Shown here in pieces: positions 1-4,557 of a DNA stretch of 5,651 bases. The notes beneath the pieces are model-generated. The model was not told the DNA's origin. It made no database searches and worked only from the letters and a program-made list of their open reading frames with translations. This DNA is from Methanobacteriota archaeon. Lineage in GTDB: Archaea > Thermoplasmatota > Thermoplasmata > RBG-16-68-12. Made by a program: the position numbers and the translations under genes. Within the stretch, counting starts at the first letter, position 1. Each line of letters begins with the position of its first letter. The DNA is taken from positions 5,462-11,112 of the forward strand of contig VBLU01000129.1 of the NCBI GenBank assembly GCA_005879065.1. The letters are read 5' to 3'.

Positions 1-213
1 CACGGCCTCGGCGCGATGGTGGCCGTCCAAGATCACGAAGTCCCCATCCGCCACCAGGATCGGCCGTTTCAGAAACCCGTCCCGGCGAATCTGTTCCGCC
101 AGCTGCTTCAGGAGCGCGGGCCGAATCCGCTCGTGTCCGTGGAGTCCCTTGAGCTCGACGACCGCAAATCGTGGGGATGGGGTCATGCGTGTCGTCGGCT
201 TCGCCTGGGACAT
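1..213 (-). CDS. ParB/SerK-like N-terminal domain protein (partial, C-terminus off left edge)
   Basis: This minus-strand reading frame is open to the window edge, so only the first 62-75 residues are visible. It contains FAVVELKGLHGHERIRPALL, then a helix (LAEQIRRDGFLKRPILVA) and the motif VILDGHHRAEAV. A valine/leucine strand, a 'D-G-F-L-K-x-P-I' segment and DGHHR form the signature of the ParB/sulfiredoxin-like nucleotide-binding fold. In archaea this fold occurs in ADP-dependent free-serine kinase (SerK) and in many uncharacterised ParB-like proteins; the DGHHR histidines and arginine belong to the nucleotide site. Three in-frame ATGs exist, at 225, 213 and 186. I chose 213 because a weak AT-rich element (239-250) would place transcription near 216, giving an almost leaderless mRNA; conserved sequence begins just after 186. 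It follows the PRC-barrel gene on the same strand with a gap of 53 bases. Whether it is a kinase, a DNA-binding ParB relative or something else cannot be decided without the C-terminal part. Confidence 0.75.
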   Translation of the reverse strand, partial: MSQAKPTTRMTPSPRFAVVELKGLHGHERIRPALLKQLAEQIRRDGFLKRPILVADGDFVILDGHHRAEAV

Positions 214-266
214 CGACGCGACCATGCGAAACGAAGGGGATAATCTTTTTCCGAACCGGTGTCAGC

Positions 267-551
267 CTACTTGGCCGCGGCCGGCATCGGGGGCGGGGCG
301 CTGCCCTTTCGCAAGGAGACCCGCTTCGGGAAGTACCGCAACACAACGATGTCCCCGACGCTCTGGACCCACCGATACGGGACGCTCACCGCGCGGCTCC
401 CCTCGACGAGGAGGGGATTCGTCTCCCCAATGAAGATGCCGTCCACCGCGCCGTTGTCGACGTCCACGACCAGGTTGTTCACGTTTCCCAGGAACACGCC
501 GTTCTGCGTGTAGACCTGAAGCCCGATGATTTCGGATAGCTCTTCGAGCAA
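267..551 (-). CDS. Small PRC-barrel domain protein
   Basis: A 94-residue protein that is essentially one PRC-barrel. Residues 8-76 hold alternating beta strands: GLQVYTQNGVFLGNVNNLVV (turn at NG), AVDGIFIGETNPL, RAVSVPYRWVQSVGDIVVLR. This is the usual PRC layout, in which a barrel ends with a strand carrying 'V-P-x-x-x-V-x-x-V-G-D-I-V-x-L'. The last 20 residues (KGSAPPPMPAAAK) are a low-complexity tail. There is no signal peptide or membrane segment, so it is cytosolic. PRC-barrels are protein-interaction modules; in archaea, small single-domain members include CdpB, which works with SepF and FtsZ in division, and others of unknown role. The start is TTG: an in-frame TAG lies immediately upstream (552-554), and the GGGATGGTG at 555-566 is a reasonable SD. 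A TTTAAG box at 595-600 is a fitting promoter. Domain call is firm; the cellular role is not shown by the sequence. Confidence 0.85.
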   Translation of the reverse strand: MLEELSEIIGLQVYTQNGVFLGNVNNLVVDVDNGAVDGIFIGETNPLLVEGSRAVSVPYRWVQSVGDIVVLRYFPKRVSLRKGSAPPPMPAAAK

Positions 552-591
552 CTATCGCACCATCCCTTCTGGGTCGTGTATCCAAGAATTC

Positions 592-602
592 CGTCTTAAA
601 CG
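592..602. promoter_or_regulatory. Bidirectional TATA-like box between PRC-barrel and surface-protein genes
   Basis: The element reads TCTTAAACG on the plus strand and CGTTTAAGA on the minus strand, so each strand presents a (T/C)TTAAA/G archaeal TATA-like hexamer. Transcription about 26 bases away would begin near 572 for the PRC-barrel gene (TTG at 551) and near 623 for the surface-protein gene (ATG at 642). It is the only AT-rich stretch in a 90-base divergent gap. Inferred from sequence only. Confidence 0.5.
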
Positions 603-641
603 CTTCGGTAAGGATTATTGTCGGACCGAGCCCTGTTGAAT

Positions 642-1559
642 ATGGTGCAATTCGGACCCTCTTCGCCGATCGCGCAGCCGACTCCACGACGACAGTCGGC
701 GATTCCCCATCCGAGGAGGCACGCCCTGCGAAGCTCCCTTGCAGTCTTAGTCATTGCCGTGGTGGTTGCGATTCTGGTCGCCGAATTCTCCGGGTATAGC
801 ATCCACCCGACCTCAAAGGTTCCATCGTCGGGGGGGCCCGCTGTCGCCCTTGGAGAAGTCGGATTCGTCGTCGGCAATGCGACGGTCGACGTGAGATCCG
901 TCTCCCCCATGACTCCCATCAATCGGTTCAAAGTGAACCTCCGCGTGGGTTCGGTTCTGGGGGTCGCCGAGCCAGTCGAACCCGATCCCGGATACGCCCT
1001 TGTTCGGGTATCGGACAAGCGTTATCAAGTCTACATTGTCGACTTGGGGAACTATTCGGCCCTGAACGCAGGGGATCGTTTCATCGTCGCTGGCGACGGC
1101 GCGCCTCTTCCTCAAGCCACCCCCTTCACATTCTACTTGCTCTGGTTGATCGATGGGACCATCGTGGCCTCGTCTAACTGGACGACACCCACTCTCACAA
1201 AGCCGCTCGTAACATTCTTTCATGTTGACCTGGCCACCAGCCCAGGAAATGCCTCGATTCCAATTGAGAGCGTCTCACAACTCGTCGGCCCAACGAACTT
1301 CGAGGTGAACCTGCAAGTCGGTGTCAACACGGGCACCGCCGTCCCCATGCCCACGACTGGCAATACGTACGTAACCGTAGTCGTTGGCGCGATGCGATAC
1401 CGGCTCTACTGGACCAGTCGTGATCAATACGTGGGCGCAGGCGACGGCTTCCTGGTCGCGGGAAACAATTCGGCTTTGCCTTCCGAGACGTCGTTCACTT
1501 TCTACTTTCTTTGGAGCGACGCGTCCCTGATCCAATCGGCGGCATGGACGACTCCGTAG
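642..1559 (+). CDS. Membrane-anchored extracellular protein with two tandem copies of an unrecognised domain
   Basis: With the ATG at 642 the product has 305 residues (TTG codons at 618 and 636 are in-frame alternatives; 642 fits a transcript starting near 623). An Arg/Pro-rich cytoplasmic segment (1-32) is followed by one hydrophobic span at about 33-48 (LAVLVIAVVVAILVAE). There is no signal-peptidase or lipobox motif, so it looks like an N-terminal anchor with the rest outside. The outer part is a duplication: copy 1 about 73-183, copy 2 about 190-305. Both share F-(K/E)-V-N-L-(R/Q)-V-G, then a tyrosine-rich strand, then AGD-x-F-(I/L)-VAG, ALP/PLP, FTFY-(L/F)-LW and a final W-T-T-P. Five N-X-S/T sequons (N79, N137, N179, N203, N275) all lie outside the anchor, consistent with archaeal surface glycosylation. 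I do not recognise the family. It ends 12 bases from the converging pyrI stop. Confidence 0.8.
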   Translation: MVQFGPSSPIAQPTPRRQSAIPHPRRHALRSSLAVLVIAVVVAILVAEFSGYSIHPTSKVPSSGGPAVALGEVGFVVGNATVDVRSVSPMTPINRFKVNLRVGSVLGVAEPVEPDPGYALVRVSDKRYQVYIVDLGNYSALNAGDRFIVAGDGAPLPQATPFTFYLLWLIDGTIVASSNWTTPTLTKPLVTFFHVDLATSPGNASIPIESVSQLVGPTNFEVNLQVGVNTGTAVPMPTTGNTYVTVVVGAMRYRLYWTSRDQYVGAGDGFLVAGNNSALPSETSFTFYFLWSDASLIQSAAWTTP

Positions 1560-1571
1560 CGCTTGGAGGAC

Positions 1572-2027
1572 TCAGAGAATGTGCGGTACAATCTCTTCGA
1601 GTTCGCGATCGCAATATTTGCACACGACGCGAAGCGGGTTCTTCGAGCGGACGACGAACTCCGATTCGATCGGTTCCTTCAGGTTCGAGATGCAGTTCGG
1701 GTTCGCGCAACGCAGGATCCCGATGGCGCGGTCCGGCAGCGTGACGCGGCGCTTCTCCGCGACGTTGTAGTTGCGAATCACGTTCACCGTGGCGGTCGGC
1801 GCGATCAAGGCGATCTTGTCGATCTCCCGGGTGCCGAGCTCCCGATCCTCGACCTTCACGATGTCCTTCCATCCCATGGCGCGGCTCGGGACGTGCATCG
1901 TGACCGTGACCGTCGACGTCACGGAGTCACCGATTCCCAGGATCTTCAGGACCTTCAGCGCCAACCCCGCGGGGATGTGGTCGATCACGGTCCCGTTCTT
2001 GATCGGCGTGACCCGGAGCTCCTTCAT
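1572..2027 (-). CDS. pyrI: Aspartate carbamoyltransferase regulatory chain
   Basis: The 151-residue product matches PyrI over its full usual length (about 150). It joins PyrB catalytic trimers into the allosteric ATCase holoenzyme, which commits carbamoyl phosphate to pyrimidine synthesis in the cytosol. The N-terminal allosteric domain has NGTVIDHIPAGLALKVL (D16), KDIVKVE (K58) and ATVNVIRNYNVAEK (N82, Y87, V89, K92), positions matching the nucleotide-contact residues of the E. coli protein. The C-terminal zinc domain has C107-x4-C112 and C136-x2-C139, the four ligands needed to bind the catalytic chain. All key residues are present, so nucleotide-effector control is expected. Its ATG overlaps the pyrB stop as ATGA (2024-2027), preceded by a G-rich SD, so translation is probably coupled. 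The TGA at 1572 lies 12 bases from the end of the convergent surface-protein gene. Confidence 0.97.
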   Translation of the reverse strand: MKELRVTPIKNGTVIDHIPAGLALKVLKILGIGDSVTSTVTVTMHVPSRAMGWKDIVKVEDRELGTREIDKIALIAPTATVNVIRNYNVAEKRRVTLPDRAIGILRCANPNCISNLKEPIESEFVVRSKNPLRVVCKYCDRELEEIVPHIL

Positions 2028-2956
2028 TCCGCGCCCCCCAGGATGAGGTCCAGGAGGGCCATCCGGACGGGGACGGCGTTTGAGGCCTGTTTGAAGTAGA
2101 CCGCGTGCTTCGTTCGGTCCACCTCCGGGGCGATCTCCGCGAGCCGCGGGAGCGGGTGCATGATGATGAGTCCGCGCTTCGCGTCTCGGAGGACCGCCTC
2201 ATCGATTCGGTACGACCCCGCGACGGCTTCGTACTCCTGCGGATCCGGGAACCGCTCCCGCTGGATCCGGGTCACGTACAACACGTCGGCTTCCCGGACC
2301 ACGTCCTCGAGCCGGTTCGTGACGCGGAAGGTGAGGCCTCGTTCCTTCACATGCTCCAAGATTTCCCGCGGCATCTCGAGGGTCGGAGGGCTGACGAATG
2401 TGAGGTGGGCGCCGAGTTCGGCCAGCGCGTAGGTGAGGGAATGGACCGTCCGTCCGTACCTGAGGTCGCCGACCAAGGTGACGTTCTGTCCTTGGAACGC
2501 TCCCTTCTCGTCCCAGATCGTGTACAGGTCCAGGAGGGTCTGCGTCGGATGTTGCCCTGCGCCGTCGCCGGCGTTGATGACCGGCTTATCCGTGAATTCC
2601 GCCGCGAGCCTCGCGGCTCCCTCCTGCGGATGCCGCAGCACGATGGCATCGCTATAGGCCTCGACCATCCGGATCGTATCGGCGAGGGTCTCGCCCTTCT
2701 GGACGGAAGTCCCCTCGGTTCCGCTGAAGCCGAGGACGCGGCCGCCCAGGCGGGCCATCGCACTCTCGAACGAAAGGCGGGTCCGGGTGGACGGCTCGAA
2801 GAACAACGTGGCGAGAATCTTTCCATCCAGGGACCGCGAACGCCGCGTGCCGACCGCGATCGGCACCATCTTCTTCGCGGTCTTCAGGACCAACTGAATG
2901 TCCGACTTCGTGAGCTCGCGGATCGAGAGGACGTCCCTCCCCTGGAAGTCCGACAT
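2024..2956 (-). CDS. pyrB: Aspartate carbamoyltransferase catalytic chain
   Basis: It catalyses carbamoyl phosphate + L-aspartate to N-carbamoyl-L-aspartate, the second step of UMP synthesis. With the ATG at 2956 the protein has 310 residues, the normal family length. The carbamoyl-phosphate motif S56-T-R-T59 lies in FFEPSTRTRLSFESA; K87 of the mobile loop is in QKGETLAD; R108 is in LRHPQEGAA; H136 and Q139 are in QHPTQTLLDL; R169 is in LRYGRTVHSL; R230 and Q232 of the aspartate loop are in VTRIQRERF; L269-P270 are in MHPLPR. No catalytic residue is missing. An upstream ATG at 3016 would add 20 residues (RAPPWGRAFF...) not typical of the family, and translation from it would run across the likely TATA box at 2981-2986; a start at 2956 gives an almost leaderless mRNA. 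It is the first gene of a pyrBI operon. Confidence 0.97.
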   Translation of the reverse strand: MSDFQGRDVLSIRELTKSDIQLVLKTAKKMVPIAVGTRRSRSLDGKILATLFFEPSTRTRLSFESAMARLGGRVLGFSGTEGTSVQKGETLADTIRMVEAYSDAIVLRHPQEGAARLAAEFTDKPVINAGDGAGQHPTQTLLDLYTIWDEKGAFQGQNVTLVGDLRYGRTVHSLTYALAELGAHLTFVSPPTLEMPREILEHVKERGLTFRVTNRLEDVVREADVLYVTRIQRERFPDPQEYEAVAGSYRIDEAVLRDAKRGLIIMHPLPRLAEIAPEVDRTKHAVYFKQASNAVPVRMALLDLILGGAE

Positions 2957-2980
2957 CAGGCCCCATATTCGGAGGTTCAA

Positions 2981-2987
2981 CTTAAAG
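2981..2987 (-). promoter_or_regulatory. TATA-like box of the pyrBI operon
   Basis: The minus strand reads CTTTAAG here, in an otherwise GC-rich stretch. Its centre is about 28 bases upstream of the pyrB ATG at 2956, the distance expected for transcription starting at or next to the start codon. No strong SD precedes that ATG, agreeing with leaderless expression. Confidence 0.55.
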
Positions 2988-2993
2988 AATGCC

Positions 2994-3009
2994 CGCCCCC
3001 ACGGGGGCG
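2994..3009 (-). terminator. GC-rich hairpin between the orphan gene and pyrB
   Basis: CGCCCCC (2994-3000) and GGGGGCG (3003-3009) are perfect 7-base complements around AC. On the minus strand this lies 35 bases past the orphan-gene stop and is followed only by GGGCATTCTTTAAG, without a real T run. It may help end the upstream transcript. Because it abuts the pyrB TATA region it could instead be an operator. Confidence 0.3.
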
Positions 3010-3043
3010 CACGCATCGCGCCGCGTCGGCGATCCCGCCCACC

Positions 3044-3259
3044 TCACGGGTTCGAATCCTTCCGCCCCAATTGGGTGACGTTCGAGGGCAGGATCACGAT
3101 CCCGCCTTCCGCTTCCATGTACCGCTTCCAGTCCGTCGTGTTCTTCTGCGCCTGCTTCGCGCGCTCCACCGCGATCGTCGCGACGACCTTCTTCACGACG
3201 TCGTCCACGTCGACGCCGAGGATCTCGCGGAACAGGTACTTCATGCGCTCGCGATCCAT
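3044..3259 (-). CDS. Hypothetical 71-residue protein
   Basis: I do not recognise this product. It starts MDRERMKYLFREILGVDVDD, continues with a Val/Lys/Ala-rich helical stretch (VVKKVVATIAVERAKQAQKN, residues 21-40), then TTDWKRYMEAEGG and a short strand IVILPSNVTQLG (about 54-65), ending RKDSNP. It is highly charged, without cysteines, signal peptide or membrane span, so probably a small soluble helical protein. The ATG at 3259 was chosen because a clear minus-strand TATA box (CTTATA at 3286-3291) lies about 29 bases upstream, giving a leaderless message; an in-frame ATG at 3244 is possible. The open frame continues upstream to 3406, but that stretch runs through the promoter and palindromes. 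It is flanked by pyrB downstream and a winged-helix gene upstream, each with its own promoter. The promoter placement supports a real gene; its function is unknown. Confidence 0.65.
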   Translation of the reverse strand: MDRERMKYLFREILGVDVDDVVKKVVATIAVERAKQAQKNTTDWKRYMEAEGGIVILPSNVTQLGRKDSNP

Positions 3260-3284
3260 GGTGACCGCGCCGACCGGAGGCGAC

Positions 3285-3292
3285 GTATAAGA
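3285..3292 (-). promoter_or_regulatory. TATA box of the 71-residue orphan gene
   Basis: The minus strand reads TCTTATAC. Its spacing of about 29 bases to the ATG at 3259 predicts a leaderless transcript. The palindromes at 3293-3326 lie immediately upstream, over the BRE position. Confidence 0.55.
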
Positions 3293-3302
3293 GACAATTG
3301 TC
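3293..3302. repeat. 10-bp perfect palindrome at the orphan-gene BRE
   Basis: GACAATTGTC is its own reverse complement. It sits directly upstream of the TATA box (3286-3291) of the orphan gene, where TFB contacts the BRE, and abuts a longer palindrome starting at 3303. Position suggests a repressor site. Confidence 0.5.
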
Positions 3303-3326
3303 AACCGTCTCAACGCTGAGACGGTT
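3303..3326. repeat. 24-bp inverted repeat (10-bp arms, 4-nt spacer), likely operator
   Basis: AACCGTCTCA (3303-3312) and TGAGACGGTT (3317-3326) are perfect reverse complements around ACGC. It lies about 12 bases upstream of the orphan-gene TATA box and about 150 bases beyond the end of the winged-helix gene. There is no T run on either side, so it resembles a dimeric-regulator site more than a terminator. The nearby winged-helix protein is a candidate binder by proximity only. Confidence 0.6.
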
Positions 3327-3414
3327 CGAAGGACGTCCGACGTTGGACCGTTGGAACCTTTGTCAAGGCCCCTCGACAGGGTCGTCCAAGGAAGCTCCCG
3401 CCCCATTCAAGATC

Positions 3415-3454
3415 AAAATAAAAGAGGCAGGACGAGGGGTTCTCGGTCCTGCCT
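3415..3454 (-). terminator. Hairpin plus T-rich tract ending the winged-helix gene
   Basis: On the minus strand, AGGCAGGAC and GTCCTGCCT (outer arms 3425-3433 and 3446-3454) form a 9-bp stem that continues, past one bulged base, through CTC/GAG to a 5-base loop. The following sequence, CTTTTATTTT (3415-3424), is T-rich as archaeal termination requires. It begins 20 bases beyond the TAA at 3474-3476. It separates this gene from the orphan gene downstream. Confidence 0.7.
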
Positions 3455-3473
3455 GTGGGTTGTGGAGGAGGGG

Positions 3474-3848
3474 TTATTGGGATGGGTATGGCGTGGGCAA
3501 GCTCGGCTCAAGGACGTCCACGGCCTTCCAGTCGCCGCCGAAATCCTTCGTGATGCCCGTCGCGAGCTGGAACCGCACGCGAAGCCGGCCGTTCTCGAAG
3601 AAGATGTAGGCGTTCTTGAGTTGGGACATGTATAGGGAGATGCGCTTGCCCTTCTGCGTGAGGGCGCGCTCCGTGCACCGGATCAGGCCCGCGCGCTCGA
3701 GACCGTGGATGCGACGGTAGCAGGCAGCGATCGGGATTCCGTACTCGCGGCTCAGGTCGATCGCGGACTTCGCCTTCCTGAAGGTGGCAACGAGGATCTT
3801 CGCCGAATACTCGTCCGTGACGAGTCGCGAAGCTTCAAGGGGATCCAT
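3474..3848 (-). CDS. Winged helix-turn-helix transcriptional regulator (ArsR-like)
   Basis: A 124-residue predicted DNA-binding protein. Residues 12-24 (DEYSAKILVATFR) form the first helix; 27-36 (KSAIDLSREY) and 39-54 (PIAACYRRIHGLERAG) match the helix-turn-helix, with the recognition helix around ACYRRIHGLERAGLI; 55-73 (LIRCTERALTQKGKRISLY) is the beta-hairpin wing. The rest (74-115) is strand-rich (AYIFFENGRLRVRFQL) and may mediate dimerisation or ligand sensing. It carries two cysteines (C43, C58) but no ArsR metal-box pattern, so the effector is unknown. The ATG at 3848 has a strong SD (GGTGAGGAGG at 3859-3868) and a TATA box at 3896-3902, leaving a short leader with a 5-bp inverted repeat that might serve autoregulation. 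It is monocistronic, ending in a T-tract terminator. Targets are not shown; the palindromes at 3293-3326 are candidates. Confidence 0.85.
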   Translation of the reverse strand: MDPLEASRLVTDEYSAKILVATFRKAKSAIDLSREYGIPIAACYRRIHGLERAGLIRCTERALTQKGKRISLYMSQLKNAYIFFENGRLRVRFQLATGITKDFGGDWKAVDVLEPSLPTPYPSQ

Positions 3849-3858
3849 CGTCTCTTCC

Positions 3859-3868
3859 TCCTCACCTT
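3859..3868 (-). promoter_or_regulatory. Strong Shine-Dalgarno of the winged-helix gene
   Basis: Minus-strand GGTGAGGAGG lies 10 bases before the ATG at 3848 and pairs extensively with the archaeal 16S rRNA 3' end. It fixes this start, in contrast to the apparently leaderless neighbours. Confidence 0.7.
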
Positions 3869-3887
3869 ACTCGAGGAATTGACGAGT
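3869..3887. repeat. Short inverted repeat between TATA box and start of the winged-helix gene
   Basis: ACTCG (3869-3873) and CGAGT (3883-3887) are separated by 9 bases and cover the expected transcription start (about 3873). Half-sites spaced 14 bases apart would suit a winged-helix dimer and autorepression, but five-base arms can arise by chance. Confidence 0.3.
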
Positions 3888-3895
3888 TTCGATGG

Positions 3896-3902
3896 TATAT
3901 AA
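3896..3902 (-). promoter_or_regulatory. TATA box of the winged-helix gene
   Basis: The minus strand reads TTATATA, the most canonical TATA box in the window. Transcription about 26 bases downstream would start near 3873, leaving a leader of about 25 bases that contains the SD. Confidence 0.65.
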
Positions 3903-3940
3903 TTCGGCCGCGACGATTATCTCCGCTGATTCTCATTTCT

Positions 3941-3960
3941 GAAAACGCCGGGAACCCCGG
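3941..3960 (-). terminator. Hairpin terminator of the thioredoxin / Cys-rich operon
   Basis: On the minus strand CCGGG-GTT-CCCGG (3948-3960) forms a compact GC stem, followed by CGTTTTC (3941-3947). It begins 6 bases after the stop of the Cys-rich gene. The T run is short, so efficiency is uncertain. Confidence 0.5.
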
Positions 3961-3966
3961 AGTGAC

Positions 3967-4128
3967 TCAACCGCCGCAGCAGCCGCCTTCCTCGTTCTTC
4001 GAACAGCTGCAGTTCGGGCCGCAGCTCCCCTCGTGCTCCTTGTGAAGGACGGGCAAGAGCATCGCGCCCTCGGACACCGGCTCGGCGGCCTTCTTCTTGT
4101 TCGCGAGGAGCTCGATCAGGCTTCCCAT
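3967..4128 (-). CDS. Cysteine-rich 53-residue mini-protein downstream of thioredoxin
   Basis: A short gene easily missed by length cut-offs. The product begins MGSLIELLANKKKAAEPVSE, continues GAMLLPVLHKEHEGS, and ends in a cysteine cluster: C36-G-P-N-C40-S-C42, then SKNEEGG, C50-C51 and a final GG. Five cysteines in the last 18 residues, with H29 and H32 just before, indicate metal or metalloid binding, an Fe-S or Zn site, or a dithiol redox tail. A C-terminal vicinal Cys pair next to glycines recalls mercuric reductase and some thioredoxin reductases, by analogy only. An in-frame ATG at 4134 would add two residues; 4128 is preferred because GGGAAATGAC ahead of it matches the SD at better spacing. 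It lies 43 bases after the thioredoxin stop, with no promoter visible between and a hairpin terminator after it, so the two genes are very likely co-transcribed. I do not recognise the family. Confidence 0.72.
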   Translation of the reverse strand: MGSLIELLANKKKAAEPVSEGAMLLPVLHKEHEGSCGPNCSCSKNEEGGCCGG

Positions 4129-4171
4129 AGTCATTTCCCGCGATTGAAGTCGGCGGTATTTCTAGATGTCG

Positions 4172-4525
4172 TCACGCGAGATGCTTTTTGAGACGCGCTT
4201 CGAATGGGCCCTTGGGCATCGCGCCGACGACCTGGTCGACGAGCTTGCCGCCCTTGAAGAAAAGCAGCGTCGGGATCCCCATGACCATGAATTGTTGCGG
4301 GACCCTCGGGTTCTCGTCCGTGTTGAGCTTCACGAACGTCACCTGCCCCGCATAGGTCTTCGCGAGCTCGTCGATCATCGGGGCGATGGCGCGGCAGGGC
4401 GCGCACCACTCGGCCCAGAAGTCGACGATGACGTAGGCATGTTCCTTGACCACCTCGTCGAAGTCGGCATCGGTGACATGGATGGGCGCGTTCGCGCTGG
4501 CCCTTTCCACTTGCTTGTCCGGCAT
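4172..4525 (-). CDS. trxA: Thioredoxin (WCAPC active site)
   Basis: A 117-residue cytosolic thioredoxin that reduces protein disulfides through a Cys pair recharged by a thioredoxin reductase. Visible features are the buried aspartate D35 in VIVDFW, the redox motif W40-C-A-P-C44 in AEWCAPCRAIAPMIDELA, the strand VTFVKLNTDENP, the cis-proline P85 in MGIPTLLFF, and the substrate-groove glycine in VVGAMP. The full fold is present at near-usual length, with about 12 extra N-terminal residues. Alanine replaces the usual glycine of WCGPC, which can shift redox potential but still occurs in genuine thioredoxins. The ATG at 4525 is chosen over an in-frame GTG at 4534 because AGGTG (4532-4536) is an SD six bases before it. 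A TATA box lies at 4560-4566. The Cys-rich mini-gene follows in the same apparent operon. The gene symbol is by family only. Confidence 0.95.
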   Translation of the reverse strand: MPDKQVERASANAPIHVTDADFDEVVKEHAYVIVDFWAEWCAPCRAIAPMIDELAKTYAGQVTFVKLNTDENPRVPQQFMVMGIPTLLFFKGGKLVDQVVGAMPKGPFEARLKKHLA

Positions 4526-4557
4526 GGTTGACACCTGGTCCTGTTACGAAGGCGGTT

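Noticed and set aside
552..563. Pyrrolysine read-through of TAG in the PRC-barrel frame
   Set aside because: The same gene stops at a TAG (267-269), no Pyl machinery is in the window, and a TTG start explains the frame.
2957..3016. 20-residue N-terminal extension of PyrB from an ATG at 3016
   Set aside because: It would translate through the likely TATA box, and the extra residues are not typical of the family; length from 2956 (310 residues) is normal.
3049..3059. GGTTCGAATCC, identical to a tRNA T-arm core, followed by CCGCCCCA-like sequence
   Set aside because: The flanking bases do not form a T stem, and no D arm, anticodon arm or matching acceptor strand lies upstream. It encodes the C-terminus of the minus-strand orphan protein, so it is probably coincidence.
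2105..3319. 404-codon open frame on the plus strand opposite pyrB
   Set aside because: Low-complexity Arg/Asp/Leu-rich translation, antisense to a fully convincing pyrB and to two promoters.
3260..3406. 49-residue N-terminal extension of the orphan protein
   Set aside because: It runs through the TATA box and both palindromes, and has no SD at its start.
4526..4534. GTG start for thioredoxin at 4534
   Set aside because: The AGGTG SD overlaps it and is correctly spaced only for the ATG at 4525.
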